Source of the DNA: Antilocapra americana
Lineage: Eukaryota; Chordata; Mammalia; Artiodactyla; Antilocapridae
Length of the DNA stretch: 64,000 bases
Assembly (NCBI GenBank): GCA_007570785.1
Contig: ML661902.1
Location: 2,160,373-2,224,372 of the forward strand
Direction of reading: 5' to 3'
Shown: positions 1 to 11,740 of the stretch, one piece after another
Numbering within the stretch: position 1 is the stretch's first letter
Layout: each line of letters starts with the position of its first letter
The notes under the pieces: generated by a model
Told to the model about the DNA's origin: nothing
What the model saw: the letters and a program-made list of their open reading frames with translations, nothing else
Databases searched by the model: none
Translations under genes and position numbers: made by a program

Positions 1-1156
1 ATTTTGTTGATCTTACAAGAGCATGTCAAAGGAAGGCTGTTAGCAATGTCTAGGATTTATATGCCTTCAAGTGATCCTTAAAATTTTTCTTGACTAAAAG
101 GTCAGGGAATTGCCATTGTCCAGCTCTACTGAGAGGAATAATTAAGATGTTCATGGGGGGACCGGCAATGAAAATTATATTACAACTGTGTCCTGGGCCA
201 ACAATTAGAAGTCATTAATTATGAGAAGCATCCTGATTTAAGAGATGTTAAAATGAGTGGGAGTGTGCTTTAGAATTGATGAAATGTAGGGACAATGACA
301 TTAAATAAGACAGGAAGCAGAGGGACATTAAAGATTCAAATTAAATTGCTTCATTGTTATGTAACTAGAAACACAAATAGTATGTATAGCTCTCAGAATA
401 TTTTAGACGAATAAGTGATAATAGATGTTTTGAACATATGCTTCCTTAAGCTATGTGATGTAATGTTTTAGTAAGATTCCTGGGGTAAATCTGTTAGTAA
501 TGAAGTATGTATACAGTTCATTGGAAAGTGTATGGTGGCTCTCTGTAGTTCCTTCCCTAGGCACTTTTACAGGAACTGTGATGAGTACTTTTTCTGACAG
601 ATCACACTTGGGCCAGACAATACAAGCCTAGAAGCCTCCCTGGCTGCTTCTATGAAGTACTGAACCTAAAGAAAACAGTAAACCTCAAAGAGGCATTCAC
701 CTGGCTACCCTTGACATTTAGAGGGTTTCTGTTCTTTAAAACCATTTAGTGCATCAGAATCTATACTAAAAAGTACTTTGAAAAAGAGGATTCTTTAGGC
801 TGGTCTCTATTACTTGCGATCTGAAGAATTCCAAGTGACAGTTTTAACCATAGTCAGAGGAAACCAGGGAGTAAAGTGGAAATTTAAACTGTTCTCACTT
901 TCTATTACATTTTAGCTAGGTTAATAAGCTTTCCAACTATTAATTTCATTTTGAACTCATATTTCAGCTACTGCTTGTTTGTTTTCCTGTTAACATTTAT
1001 AGCAGTGAATGAGAAGTCATTATTTTTAACTTCAAGTTGACACCTTGAAAACATAATAAAACAGATTGTCTTTCAGAAAAAAACTGAGAAATAATAGCAA
1101 ACTTAATGTAGGAGGAGGACCTGTGATACACACATTTTTAGGCAAAACTAAATCAT
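1..1156. other. No recognised feature
   Basis: AT-rich non-coding DNA. I see no repeat family, exon or long frame here. It is bounded on the right by the first BovB fragment. Confidence 0.5.
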
Positions 1157-2152
1157 CACCTCTTGAGAAACCTGTATACAGGTCAGGAAGCAACAGTTAG
1201 AACTGAACATGGAACAACAGACTGTTTCCAAATAGGAAAAGGAGTACATCAAGGCTGCATATTGTCACCCTGCTTATTTAACTTATATGCAGAGTACATC
1301 ATGAGAAACGCTGGGCTGGAGGAAGCACACGCTGGATCAAGATTGCTGGGAGAAATATCAATAGCCTCAGATATGCAGATGACACCACCTTTATGGCAGA
1401 AAGTGAAGAAGATAAAGAGCTTCTTGATGAAAGTGAAAGAGAGTGAAAAAGTTGGCTTAAAGCTCAACATTCAGAAAACTAAGAGCATGGCATCAGGTCC
1501 CATCACTTCATGGCAAATAGTTGGGGAAACAGTGGAAACAGTGAGAGACTTTATTTTTCTGGGCTCCAAAATCACTGCAGATGGTGACTGCAGCCATGAA
1601 ATTAATAGACACTTACTCCTTGGAAGGAGAGTTATGACCAACCTAGACAGCATATTGAAAAGCAGAGACATTACTTTGTCAACAAAGGTCCATCTAGCCA
1701 AGGCTATTGTTTTTCTAGTGGTCATGTATTGATGTGACAGGTGGACTATAAAGAAAGCTGAGCGCTGAAGAATTGATGCTTTTGAACTGTGGTGTTGGAA
1801 AAGACTCTTGAGAGTCCCTTGGACTGCAAGGAGATCCAACCAGTCCATCCTAAAGGAGATCTGTCTTGGGTGTTCATTGGAAGGACTGATGTTGAAGCTG
1901 AAACTCCAATACTTTGGCCACCTGATGCAAAGGGCTGACTCATTTGAAAAGACCCTGATGCTGGGAAAGATTTAAGGCAGGAGGAGAAGGGGACGACAGA
2001 GGATGAGATGGTTGGATGGCATCACCGACTCAATAGACATGGGTTTGGGTGGACTCTGGGAGTTGGTGATGGACAGGGAGGCCTGGCGTGCTGTGGTTCA
2101 TGGGGTCGCAAAGAGTCGGACACCAATGAGCTACTGAACTGAACTGAACTGA
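1157..2152 (+). mobile_element. BovB (RTE) LINE, 5'-truncated
   Basis: 3' kilobase of a BovB non-LTR retrotransposon, ending in the family's GAACT/ACTGA-type tail. An open frame at 1163-1732 (189 codons) carries the reverse-transcriptase stretch after the catalytic region (GVHQGCILSPCLFNLYAEY) and the conserved downstream block around SKITADGDCSHEI. It stops at a TGA at about 1730, where the family normally reads tyrosine-glycine. Two small deletions (near 1339 and 1412) put the YADD catalytic segment out of frame and then restore it. A weak candidate TSD (AAATCAT) lies at both ends. The copy is inactive. Family assignment is strong, subfamily unknown. Confidence 0.93.
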
Positions 2153-2359
2153 AATCATATCCACTACAACCTCCTTGCTAGTGTGAACTGGCAAAATATT
2201 TAACTTCTTTGAGCTTTACTGGCAAAATGGATATGCCAATGTTTTGTAATGATTGAATATTATAAAAAATGAAAAATGTTAAATGTAAAAATGTAAAGAT
2301 TATATATGATATAAAAAAGAAAAGATTCCCTGAATAGAGTAGCACTTGTGATAAGTGAT

Positions 2360-2616
2360 AAGTGATAGCTGGACTTCCCAGGTGGCATAGTGGCCTGGGA
2401 ATCTGCCTGCCAATGCAAGAGATACAAGAGGCTCAGGTTTGATCCCTGGATGGGGAAGATCCTCCAGAGTAGGAAATGGCAACCTGTTCTAGAATTCTTG
2501 CCTGGAAAATTCCATGAACAGAGGAGCCTGGGAGGCTACAGTCATGAGGTTTCAAAGAGTCAGATGTGACTAAGCACGTGCGTGTGCATGCACACACACA
2601 CACACAAGTGGTAGCT
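2360..2616 (+). mobile_element. Bov-tA-type SINE with (AC)n tail and TSD
   Basis: tRNA-Glu-derived ruminant SINE. It opens with a GGACTTCCCAGGTGGC-type head, has an A/B-box-like region and the GAGGAGCCTGG body, and ends in a (CA)n run at 2591-2605. The flanks AAGTGATAGCT (2360-2370) and AAGTGGTAGCT (2606-2616) form an 11-bp TSD with one mismatch, so the SINE itself is 2371-2605. Confidence 0.9.
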
Positions 2617-3911
2617 ACCATTATCTTTGTTACTATGGTTCTGCATTACAGAGCTTTAGCAATTAGAGGAAGTCCCTTGGAATTCCTTCATTTACACATG
2701 TAATCTTCATCTTTGGGATCTGGAAGGGCAGCAAGAAGTCGGTTTAGACAAGGGTTGTGTGCTTTGTTATTAGAGCAAGTCATATGAAACAGACATCTTT
2801 GTGTGTTGAGTTTCTTGTGGCCGTATAATTTTGTGGGACTTAATGTATCAACTTGTTACATGCCACTTTGATTTTTTTTCATTACCACTCCTAAATTGTC
2901 AATCAAAAAAATCTATCAGTGCTGGGATAAGTAGTCAATTTGGATATTAATGATCTGTTTTGTGTTTTGTCTTTCCAGTCACAGTTTATTTCTTGACTAC
3001 GAAATAATTGAGTAGCTGCTATAACAAGTTATAAAAATTAGCAGATAAATCAAAAAAAAGCACAAAAAATGGCAATTGATAAGGAAGATGTGTAACACCT
3101 CTCTATCTTTCCACCACTAGATCAGGCCTTGTGTATGTTTATGGTGTGACTGAGAAACAGTGGGAAGGTGGTCCCCATGCCTGAAATCCTGTGTTTTCCT
3201 GTGTGTTGAATACATCTCAGTTTATTAAGATGACTCAGACATTGAGACCATCTGGAGGGACAGAGGTGCTTTAATGGAGAGATGCTGACACTTGCCAATT
3301 TTCTCTACACTGCTCTGCACACTCGCCCATCTTATTCTCTGATATTTTCACCTGAAAAGCATAGGTGAGCATGTACAATGTGTATGTTATGGTCTGTTTA
3401 TCATTCTTGGCAATTGTTTGGTTCATCATTTTTCAGAGCTACATGTCACTCACTGATAAAAACTAATTGACTTTGAGTACTGGAAGACTTGTCCTTCCAG
3501 CATTAACTCTTCCTTAGGAAGAGTTTTGTGTATTTTGACGGGAACAAGAAGTAAAGGGCACATGATTAAAAACTGTGCTGTACATACAGAATTTCACCTC
3601 CACAGAATCTCAGAAGTTTGGGAAATGGGAACAAATTAATGGTTGCAGCTTGGCTTCATTTTTTTTTCAGCAAAGTTGTACTTAGCAACAGATTATGTAG
3701 AAGGCTTTACACTGATGAACTCTTCCCTCTCAGGAATCCAATAATTAATAAGTGGTCACTTTTAATTACATGTTTGTCTAGGCTAGAATGCTAGTGAACG
3801 CAACTGATTCTTATTAGGAAAGGATTTGATGGTAGGAAATGACCTTACAAGTATTTTTAGAGACAGAGAGATAAGTGTGTGTGGGTATGTGTGTGCATGT
3901 AAGTATGTTGG
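2617..3911. other. No recognised feature
   Basis: Non-coding, AT-rich. A short GT-rich run lies near 3875-3905. No family-level repeat and no convincing frame. Confidence 0.45.
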
Positions 3912-4078
3912 AGAAGGACGTTCCGGGGGGTTCAGTGATTAAGACTTTACCTTCCGATTTAGGAAGTACGGGTTTAATCCCTGGTCAAGGAGCTAAGATC
4001 CTACATGCCTCATGATAAAAAAACAAAACACAGAACAGAAACAATCTTGTAACAAATTCAATAAAGACAAAAAATGCT
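3912..4078 (+). mobile_element. CHR-type tRNA-Glu SINE (diverged)
   Basis: Matches the CHR-type SINE layout: a diverged head (TTCAGTGATTAAGAC), GGTTTAATCCCTGGTCAAGG as B-box region, then GATCCTACATGCC and the characteristic ending in which AACAAATTCAATAAAGAC precedes the A-rich tail. Diverged from consensus, so fairly old. Confidence 0.75.
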
Positions 4079-4255
4079 TCACATTTTTTAAAAAATGTTA
4101 AAAATAAAAGTATTTTGGGGAATAATTGACTATGCAAAGTATTTTAACCTTAAGAAAATTGTTTCACAATAAGGTGGAAAAGCCAATGGGAAGTAAATGT
4201 GAATACATTTGTAAAACTAAAGTTTGGAATACAATTAGACATTCTTTATAACAAA

Positions 4256-5676
4256 TATACCTGTTTTTTTTTTTTATTAGTTTTGCCAAACAATGATATT
4301 ATATCACCATGGGTTCACATATGCTCCCCCTCCATAACCCCCCTCCCTCCTCCCTCCCCCTGGGAAATCTCGTTGCACCAGTCCCAAGCATCAATCCTGG
4401 GCCGGCTATTGCTTAGACATATGATAATTAACATGTTTCAGTGCCATTCTCCCATATCATCCCACCCTTTCTCTCATCTATAGAGGCCCTGAGTCTATTC
4501 TATACATCTGTGTTCCTTTTGCTGTCTTGCATGCTGGGTTCTCGTTACCGTCTTCCTAAATTCCATATATATGCGTTAATATACTGTATTGTTGTTTTTG
4601 CTTCTGGCTTACTTCACTCTGGATAATGGGCTCCAGTTTCGTCCATCTGAGTAGAACTGATTCAAATGAATTTTTCCTTAATGCTGAGTAATATTCCATT
4701 GTGTATATGTACCACAGCTTTCTTATCCATTCATCAGTTGATGGGCATCTAGGTTGGTTCCATGTCCTGGCTATTGTAAACAATGCAGCGATGAACATTG
4801 GGGTACACGTGTCTCTTTCAATTCTGGTTTCCTCGGTATATATGCCCAACAGTGGGATTGCTGGGTCATATGGCAGGACTATTTGCAGTTTTTTAAGGAA
4901 CCTCCACACTGTTTTCCATAGAGGCTGTACTAGTTTGCAATCCCACCAACAGTGTAAGAGAGTTCCCTTTTCTCCACATCCTCTCCAGCATTTATTACTT
5001 GTGGATTTTTGGATTGCAGCCATTCTGAGTGGTGTAAAGTGATATCTCATTGTGGTTTTGACTTGCATTTCTCTGATAATGAGTGATGTTGAGCATCTTT
5101 TCATGTGTTTGTTAGCCATTTTTATGTCTTCTTTGTAGAAACGTCTGTTCAATTCTTTGGCCCACTTTTTGATTGGGTTGTTTATTTTCCTAGAATGGAG
5201 CTGCAGGAGTTGCTTGTATATTTTTGAGATTAATTGTTTGTCCGTTGCTTCATTGGCTATTATTTTTTCCCATTCTGAAGGCTGTCTTTTCACCTTGCTT
5301 ATAGTTTCCTTTGCAGTGCAGAAGCTTTTAATTTTAATTAGGTCCCATTTGTTTATTCGTGTTTTTATTTCCAATATTCTGGGAGGTGGGTCATGTAGGA
5401 TCCTGCTTTGGTTGATGTCAGAGAGTGTTTTCCCAATGTTATCCTCTAGGAGTTTTATAGTTTCTGCTCTTATGCTTAGATCTTTGATCCATTTTGAATT
5501 TATCTTTGGGTATGGTGTTAGAAAGTGTTCTAGTTTCATTCTTTTACAAGTGGCTATCCAGTTTTCCCAGAACCACTTGTTAAAGAGGTTGTCTTTTCTC
5601 CATTGTATATTCTTGCCTCCTTTGTCAAATATAAGGTGTCCATAGATGCGTGGATTTATCTCTATACCTGTTTTTT
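4256..5676 (-). mobile_element. Young ruminant L1, 5'-truncated, with 14-bp TSD
   Basis: Antisense L1 3' end. The poly(T) at 4264-4275 is the poly(A) tail, the C-rich run near 4325-4365 is the complement of the G-rich 3' UTR tract, and the ORF2 C-terminal region follows. The flank TATACCTGTTTTTT occurs at 4256-4269 and exactly at 5663-5676. The first copy overlaps the poly(T), so the true TSD may be a few bases shorter. The 5' truncation falls inside ORF2. Coding similarity to the full-length L1 at 13.7-20.2 kb is very high, so this is a recent insertion. Confidence 0.93.
4556..5539 (-). pseudogene. L1 ORF2 C-terminal fragment
   Basis: An open stretch of 327 codons matching the last quarter of L1 ORF2p. 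It has the Cys-His segment [16 protein letters not shown] with the CX3CX7H spacing kept. The endonuclease and reverse-transcriptase domains are missing because of the 5' truncation, so there is no catalytic capacity. The apparent ATG is an internal methionine, not a biological start. Compared with the intact ORF2 in this window only scattered substitutions are seen. It ends in the natural ORF2 stop. Confidence 0.88.
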
Positions 5677-6070
5677 AATCTGTTGACTTCTTGAAATAAA
5701 AGTTACCTTTTATCTCTGTTAATGAAACCTGTTTATCTTGTTCTACAGCACCCAAAGGCTCATAAAGAAATATTTCTCCAGAATGTTTTGTTCTGGAAAA
5801 CAGGGTCATTTAAACACTTGATAACCTACGGAAGACCTAAAATATTTGTAGACTATACACGGATGAAAGGACTTTCAACCTTTTGATACTTACTACCATT
5901 TCAGCTGTGAAGTGAAAAATACTTGCCAAATTACTTTTTAATCAGGTTTAGCACAAACTTGGATATTTCCCTTGTATTCTGTGAAACATCACCCCTCCTC
6001 AACCCTAGTGCTAACTGTGTACAAATGATATTTCTCAAAAGGTGTTTAGCAGTTCACTAGACCTTTATCA
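5677..6070. other. No recognised feature
   Basis: Short single-copy-looking spacer between an L1 and a BovB. Nothing recognised. Confidence 0.5.
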
Positions 6071-6781
6071 GTTGAGTTCAGTTGCTCAGTCATGTCCAAC
6101 TCTTTGCAACCCCATAAGCTGCAGCACACCAGGCCTCACTGTCCAACACCAACTCCCGGAGCCTATCCAAACTTGTCCATTGAGTCAGCGATGCCATCCA
6201 ACCATCGCATCTTCTATCGTCCCCTTCTCCTCCTGCCCTCAATCTTTCCCAGCATCAGGGTCTTTTCAAATGAGTCAGCTCTTCACATGAGGTGTCCAAA
6301 GTATTGGAGTTTCAGCTTCAACATCAGTCCTTCCAATGAACACCCAGAGCTGATCTCCTTTAGGATGGACTGGTTGGATCTCCTTACAGTCCAAGGGACT
6401 CTCAAGAGTTTTTTCCAAAACTACAGTTCAAAAGCATCAATTCTTCTGTGCTCGGCCCTTGTTAGGGTCCAACTCTCACATCCATACATGCCACTGGAAA
6501 AACCATAACCTTGACTAGATGGACCTTTGTTGACAAAGTAATGTCTCTGCTTTTCAATATGCTGTCTAGTTTGGTCATAACTTTCCTTCCAAGGAGTAAT
6601 TTCATGGCTGCAATCACCATCTGCAGTGATTTTGGAGCCGCCAAAAAATAGTCTCTCACTGTTTCCACTGTTTCCCCATCTATTTGCCATGAAGTGATGG
6701 GACCAGATGCCATGATCTTCGTTTTCTGAATGTTGAGCTTTAAGCCAACTTTTTCACTCTCCTCTTTCACTTTTCTACCAG
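6071..6781 (-). mobile_element. BovB LINE fragment, antisense
   Basis: Reads as the complement of the BovB 3' end, from the TCAGTTGCTCAGTC terminus back through the block around SKITADGDCSHEI and the LKLNIQKTK segment. Frames on the minus strand (6421-6690, 6462-6785) are interrupted relative to one another, so it is a frameshifted relic about 0.7 kb long. Confidence 0.92.
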
Positions 6782-6921
6782 GCATGAAAAAAGAATTAGG
6801 TGGCTAAATGAATTTGGTACATTGTGCATAACATTGCCTTTCTCAGGATTTCTTTCATGTGATTAATTGTTTCCAGAAACAATGCAATAAAGAAGCTTTA
6901 GTTTGTGTAATATGATGTCTC

Positions 6922-7161
6922 CCAAATGTCTTTTGGGCTTTCCAGGTGGCTCAGTGGTAAAGAAGCTGCCCGCAGGACACTCAGAAGACGTGGGTTTGAG
7001 CCCTGGTTTGGAAGATCCTCTGGAGAAGGAAATGGCAACCCACTCCAGTATTCTTTCCTGGAGTATCCCATGGACTGAGGAGCCTGGCAGGCAACAACAG
7101 TCCATGGGGTCATAAAGAGTTGTACATGACTGAATGAGCATGCATGCATCCAAATGTCTTT
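6922..7161 (+). mobile_element. Bov-tA-type SINE with perfect 12-bp TSD
   Basis: Head GGGCTTTCCAGGTGGCTCAG, body with GGAAATGGCAACCCACTCC and GAGGAGCCTGGCAGGC, 3' end near 7149. The flank CCAAATGTCTTT is exact at 6922-6933 and 7150-7161, giving the SINE as 6934-7149. A short ATGCATGC run lies at its 3' edge. Confidence 0.93.
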
Positions 7162-7283
7162 GACCATGAAATTATTTTTTAAGAAACGCAGTCTGTCTTC
7201 ACACCACTTTCTACCTTCCTTCCTCAAAAAAGAGAAGGTGCTTAATACATTGCCTTGGCAAGTGGTTATAACTTCTGTTCCAG

Positions 7284-7440
7284 CTTATTCTCATCATCTC
7301 TAGTTTTCTTTCTTTTTTTGGTCATAGTGTGCAGCATGCAAGATCTTAGTTCCCCAGCCAGGGAGGGAACCCAGTTCCCTTGCAGTGGAAGCTCAGAGTC
7401 TTAACGACTAGACTGCTGGGGAAGTTCCCACTTATTCTCA
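7284..7440 (-). mobile_element. CHR-type SINE, antisense, with 10-bp TSD
   Basis: Complement of a tRNA-Glu-type SINE: a T-rich start, GATCTTAGTTCCCC, GAGTCTTAACGACTAGACTGC and the GGGGAAGTTCCC end. The exact flank CTTATTCTCA at 7284-7293 and 7431-7440 marks the insertion. Confidence 0.85.
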
Positions 7441-9780
7441 GCCCCAGCTGAGGGACTCACTGCCATCAGCTTCTAGTCTGTGAGACTCAGCTGCATCTTT
7501 GTGTGGACTGGTAGCTGGCAACATCGTATTGTCTTCCTCTGCAGCATGTATTTGTGCTGTGTTGTGACGGTCCCCTGGGAGGCTGAAGCCCCAAGCTCAT
7601 CTACACATGGTGGTTGAGCTTCAGTCTCCCAGGGGAACTAACAGCTTGGAGAAGGGGAAGTCCTGGCTGACTTCCTTGGGTTCCATTGAGAACCTCTTCT
7701 CAATATGCCTTTGGAGAGATACCTGGCCCTGATAGCCAGATTTCTCTAAATTTAGACTATGAACTTTTAGTGCCTTTGTTTGTCTGCAATGGACCCGAGC
7801 CAATTCCAGTACTAATCTTTTAACAACTACTTGGTCATGAACAACAGAAATAATCACTGAACAGTTTGAATAATATTCCACAGAACTGTTTAATCGGGGA
7901 ACCCCCATTTGTACCCTAAAGACACATTATAGGAAATATTAGTCTTTTTAGGTATGGTAGGATAGAATGTAACAGTTAATGCACCTCAGACCACACACTC
8001 AGAGGTCCAAGAAATAAAACTGCACTTTCTAAACTCTGTTACACTGAGTTGTGTTTAGAAATTCTAGCATCTGTCTCAATAATCCTCTCCAGGGATATGC
8101 TATGTCCCAGGGATAGGCTATGTTCCCAGTGATGTGGCAACAAGGCAGAGGGAGAGGGATACGTAAGTTGCTGCTAAGATACTCATCGATCCACTCAAGC
8201 AAGGCCTTAGGGTCCAGAAAACCCCTTTAGCTTCTGTGCCACTCTGGGAACCCTATGTGAGGCTATCTGGGGTCCTGTCTGTCTTTAGACATGCTTCCAG
8301 AAAGACATAACCTCCTTTTCTCCTCCCGTCTATTTTTTATAGCCTCTGGGCATTTTTTCTCTAATGTTTCTGTTTTAGCTATTTAATATGTGCCCTAAAA
8401 CCTCTCCTATCCCTTCCCTGAGGCTATAAAGACTTTGTTCTGTCTCAGTGGGGGCAATGGAGGGAGGAAATAGTTGAACAGGATATATAAGTAAATATCA
8501 GAATAAAATTTCATCTTAATATATTTTTCCAGAAATCCTCTGCTTTTCTGCAAATAAATTTATTCTTTCATCCAGATATCACCCCAAACATCCATCTCTG
8601 GAGTTTAGAACTTGTGTCATTATCCCCAGCAGGTTCTGAGGACTATAACTCCCACTCTCTTAGCACAGGCTGGCTGTGTGGCAATCTTTCCCTAATGGTG
8701 GAGTAGGGGAGCCTCATTTAGGACAGATCTCTTTTTTCCTTTGTTTGTGGGTCACTACAGTCCCTTGGAGGGTCTCAGTCTTGCCTTCCAGGAAGCTAAG
8801 CTAGAGGCACAGATGGAATGTTCTTTGTTTGGGATAAGCCTGCGGCAGTTTTCACATAATTGGTAAGAGAGTGAAGCAGAGAACTGGAGAAGACCAAAGA
8901 GCAATTCTCCAGCCTGACATCACCCATTACTTAGTCTTTCTCATAGATCAGACATCTGCTACAAGAAGCAAACAGATATGGTTCAGCCTGGCTCTTGTGG
9001 GGTCTCTGGGGCCCCATGTTTTGTTCCAGCTCTGGTTTCTTCAGACCCCACAACCACTGTATCAACATAGCAGAAACTGCAGCATCTAGAGTCTGTTCAC
9101 CAACCAACAAACCCATGCTGCAGCCCTGCAGTCTTTTGAAGAGGGTTGCTGACCACAAAAATTACTCATCTTCTCCATAATCAAAGCAAAAAGAGGAGTG
9201 GTTCACACTCTCCTAAATCTTAGAAACGTTATCCCATCAGGATGAGCAGTGTTCCCAGTGGGAATTCTCCCCTTGGTCTTAGTTTCTGCATTTGTGCCCC
9301 AGGCCACACCATGGAAAACAAATTTAGTGTTTGTACATTGGAGAAACCCATGAGTCCCTTTGCCCAGGACCAGCCTTGAAAGGTCTCTGGTTGCTCCACC
9401 AGGCTTCCCATTAAGCCAGAAAAATGCCACCCAGGACTTTTAACTGAGTAAGAATCCATCTAAGAATTAGAGCCTGAGCTGGTACTACTGAGTTGGTACT
9501 ACTCCACCTCTCATTAAGGAAAAAAACAAAACAAAAAACCTTAGGGTTGAAAATAAGGCTTTAAAAATCACCTTTAATTGTTCTTTTTTAAGGTATTTTC
9601 TTGGGAATCTGAGAATTTAATTTTGTCAGCAAATTGATAAGGCCGCATTTCCTTTTCTTCTTTGCTGTGCCTGCCATCTTACATATGCCCAGAGTTATAG
9701 GGTGTTTGTAGCACCCTCTGTGGCCAGTCTCATCATAGTCCACTGGTATTTCCGAAATAAGCAATAACTGATGAGACCTT
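7441..9780. other. Unassigned low-repeat block
   Basis: No SINE, BovB or L1 recognised. Minus-strand frames of 95 codons (7621-7908), 75 codons (8931-9158) and two overlapping ones of 75-76 codons (9203-9459) exist, but none matches a protein I know. Base composition is less AT-rich than the surroundings. The block could be an old LTR element or single-copy DNA. I cannot tell. Confidence 0.35.
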
Positions 9781-9781
9781 A

Positions 9782-9970
9782 CAAGGCGGTGGTTAAGGGT
9801 ATAAGCTCCAGAGTCAAATTGCTTGAATTTAAATCCCAACTCTACCAATTATTAGAAGTGTGACCTTCCATAAGATAATCAACCTCTTTAATTTGTTGTT
9901 GTTTGCAGCTTTCTTTTCTTCATCTAAAGTAGCTGTACCCACTACATAGGGTAAAAATATGGAAAATATG
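9782..9970 (+). mobile_element. MIR SINE remnant
   Basis: Follows the MIR consensus order: GGTGGTTAAGGGTATAAGCTC, then the TCAAATTGCTTGAATTTAAAT core, AAGTGTGACCTTCC, and the CTTCATCTAAAGTAG end. An ancient mammal-wide repeat. Confidence 0.78.
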
Positions 9971-9989
9971 ACATTGAAAATTTAAATGA

Positions 9990-10925
9990 CTAATGATACA
10001 TTTATAATAACATTAAAAAATACCTAATAATAAGTTTAATGATATACAAGACCTCCAGATACACATTAGCACTACTGAGAGAAATAAGAGAAGAGCCAAA
10101 TAAAATGCTAAAATATGATTAAACGCAATTTCAACCCAGGGGACAGAGCGTATATATGTATTTTTTGGGGGAGGGGCCATTGGCAAGACAATCCAAAAAT
10201 TTACATGGAAATGTAACAGGTTAAAGACAGCAAGGCCATTTTTAAGGAAAAAAAAATAGAGACTTTATGGAATTATCACAAGGGTAGATTAATAGACTAG
10301 ACCAGTATAGCAAATCCAGAAATAGACCCACACATATAATGAAAAAGGAAGCTTGAAAGGCAGTGGGACTAGAGTAATATATACAATAAATTGTGCTGGA
10401 TCAATTAGATATTAATTTGGAAAAAGATATCTCTACTTCAAACCACATACAAGAATCAAGGGAGTACAAATTAAATAATAAAGGCAACGTTTAAAAAAAA
10501 AGCCTAGAAAATAATAAAGGAACATATCTTAATAATAGAAAAATATCTTAATTAGGATACAAAAATTACTGATGGTAAACCAAATGATTATCAAACTCTT
10601 AGGTTGGCCTGAAAGTTCATTCAGGTTTTTTCTAAGATCTTACAGCAAAAATTGAAACAAACTCTTTGGCCAATCCAGTATACTAGTAATACACTAAAAT
10701 TAAGCACTTCTCTTCTACAGAAGACACCATTAAGAGAGGGAAATGGCTGGTGACATTAAATATTTGTTAAATATTTGTAACACCTTTAAACGGTACAGAG
10801 TTGTATCCAGAATATACAAGGAACTGCTATCAATCAGTAAACAAAGACAGACACTACAATAGAAAAAATAAATACTTAAGAAGGTCCTTAAACCTCACTC
10901 TTGGGGAAAAGACATATTAAGACAC
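9990..10925 (+). mobile_element. Old L1 ORF2/3' fragment, sense
   Basis: Decayed L1 ORF2 C-terminal sequence, for example the region equivalent to 'IDQ...NGTGSIR' around 10,300-10,480 and AAGACACCATTAAGAGAGG at 10,720. It is interrupted by the MITE at 10,600-10,680. Stops occur in all frames. Exact edges are uncertain. Confidence 0.7.
10600..10680. mobile_element. Mariner-type MITE (cetartiodactyl)
   Basis: An 80-bp palindromic element. The left end GGTTGGCCTGAAAGTTC and the right end CTTTGGCCAATCC are near inverted repeats and are flanked by TA dinucleotides (10,600-10,601 and 10,679-10,680). This matches the short internally deleted mariner family common in cetartiodactyls. It lies inside the old L1 and so is younger than it. 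Confidence 0.78.
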
Positions 10926-10934
10926 TAGTGAGAT

Positions 10935-11740
10935 AAATCCTTTTTGGTTATTGTGTGTAATCCTTTCTATATATTGTTAGCTTTTATTTGCTAATACTAC
11001 AGTAAGAATTTTTTTGTTCATATTCATGAGGGATATTGGTTTGTAGCTTCCTTTTCTTTTTTTTCTTATATTGTCTTTCTCTGGTTTCAGTATGATGGTA
11101 ATACTTTTCATTCAATAAATTGTAAATTGTTTCTTCCCTTTCTATTTTCTGGAAGAGACTGTGTAGAATTTGTGTTAATTATTTAAGGGTTTGGCAGAAT
11201 TCTCCATATGGGTCTTGGAGATTTCTTTTCTAGTAGTTTTAAAATTATTAATTCAATTTCTTTAATAGCTATGGGTCTAGGCAAATTATCTATTTCATAT
11301 TAGGTGAGTGGTGGTAGTTTGTATTTTTCACTGAAATAATCCATGTCAGTTAAGTTGCCAAATTTATCTGTATAGTGTTGTTCCATAATAATGTTTTTCT
11401 TTATTATTCTTTTGATGTCTGCAGGGTATGTACTGATAGACTGTTTCATTTCTGATATTAGTAATTTGTGACTTCTCTCTTTTTCCTTTGTTAGTCTTTC
11501 TAGAAATTTGTCACATTTACTAATATTTCAAAGAACCAGATTTTGGTTTCATTGATTCATTCTGTGTTTTAAATGTTACTGATTTTAGTTCTAATCTTAA
11601 TTATTTCCTTCATTCTGATTACTACGGGTTTATTTTGCTTTTCTTTTTCTAGATTCTTGAGGTGGAAGCTCTAAAATTCTCTCAACTTAGCTGTATATTT
11701 GAAAATTTCCATAATAAAAAGTTGGGAGGGGCAAGTCAAC
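10935..11740 (-). mobile_element. Old L1 ORF2 fragment, antisense
   Basis: Complement of L1 ORF2 around the linker before the reverse transcriptase. Recognisable blocks include TATGGGTCTAGGCAAATTATC, TTTCTGATATTAGTAATTTG and AGAACCAGATTTTGGTTTC. No open frame. It abuts the sense L1 piece on its left. Confidence 0.8.

Noticed and set aside
6934..7149. tRNA gene from the A/B-box-like head of Bov SINEs
   Set aside because: The sequence is SINE-wide, lacks a foldable cloverleaf that I can draw and has TSDs. It is a retroposon, not a tRNA gene. The same holds for all SINEs listed.
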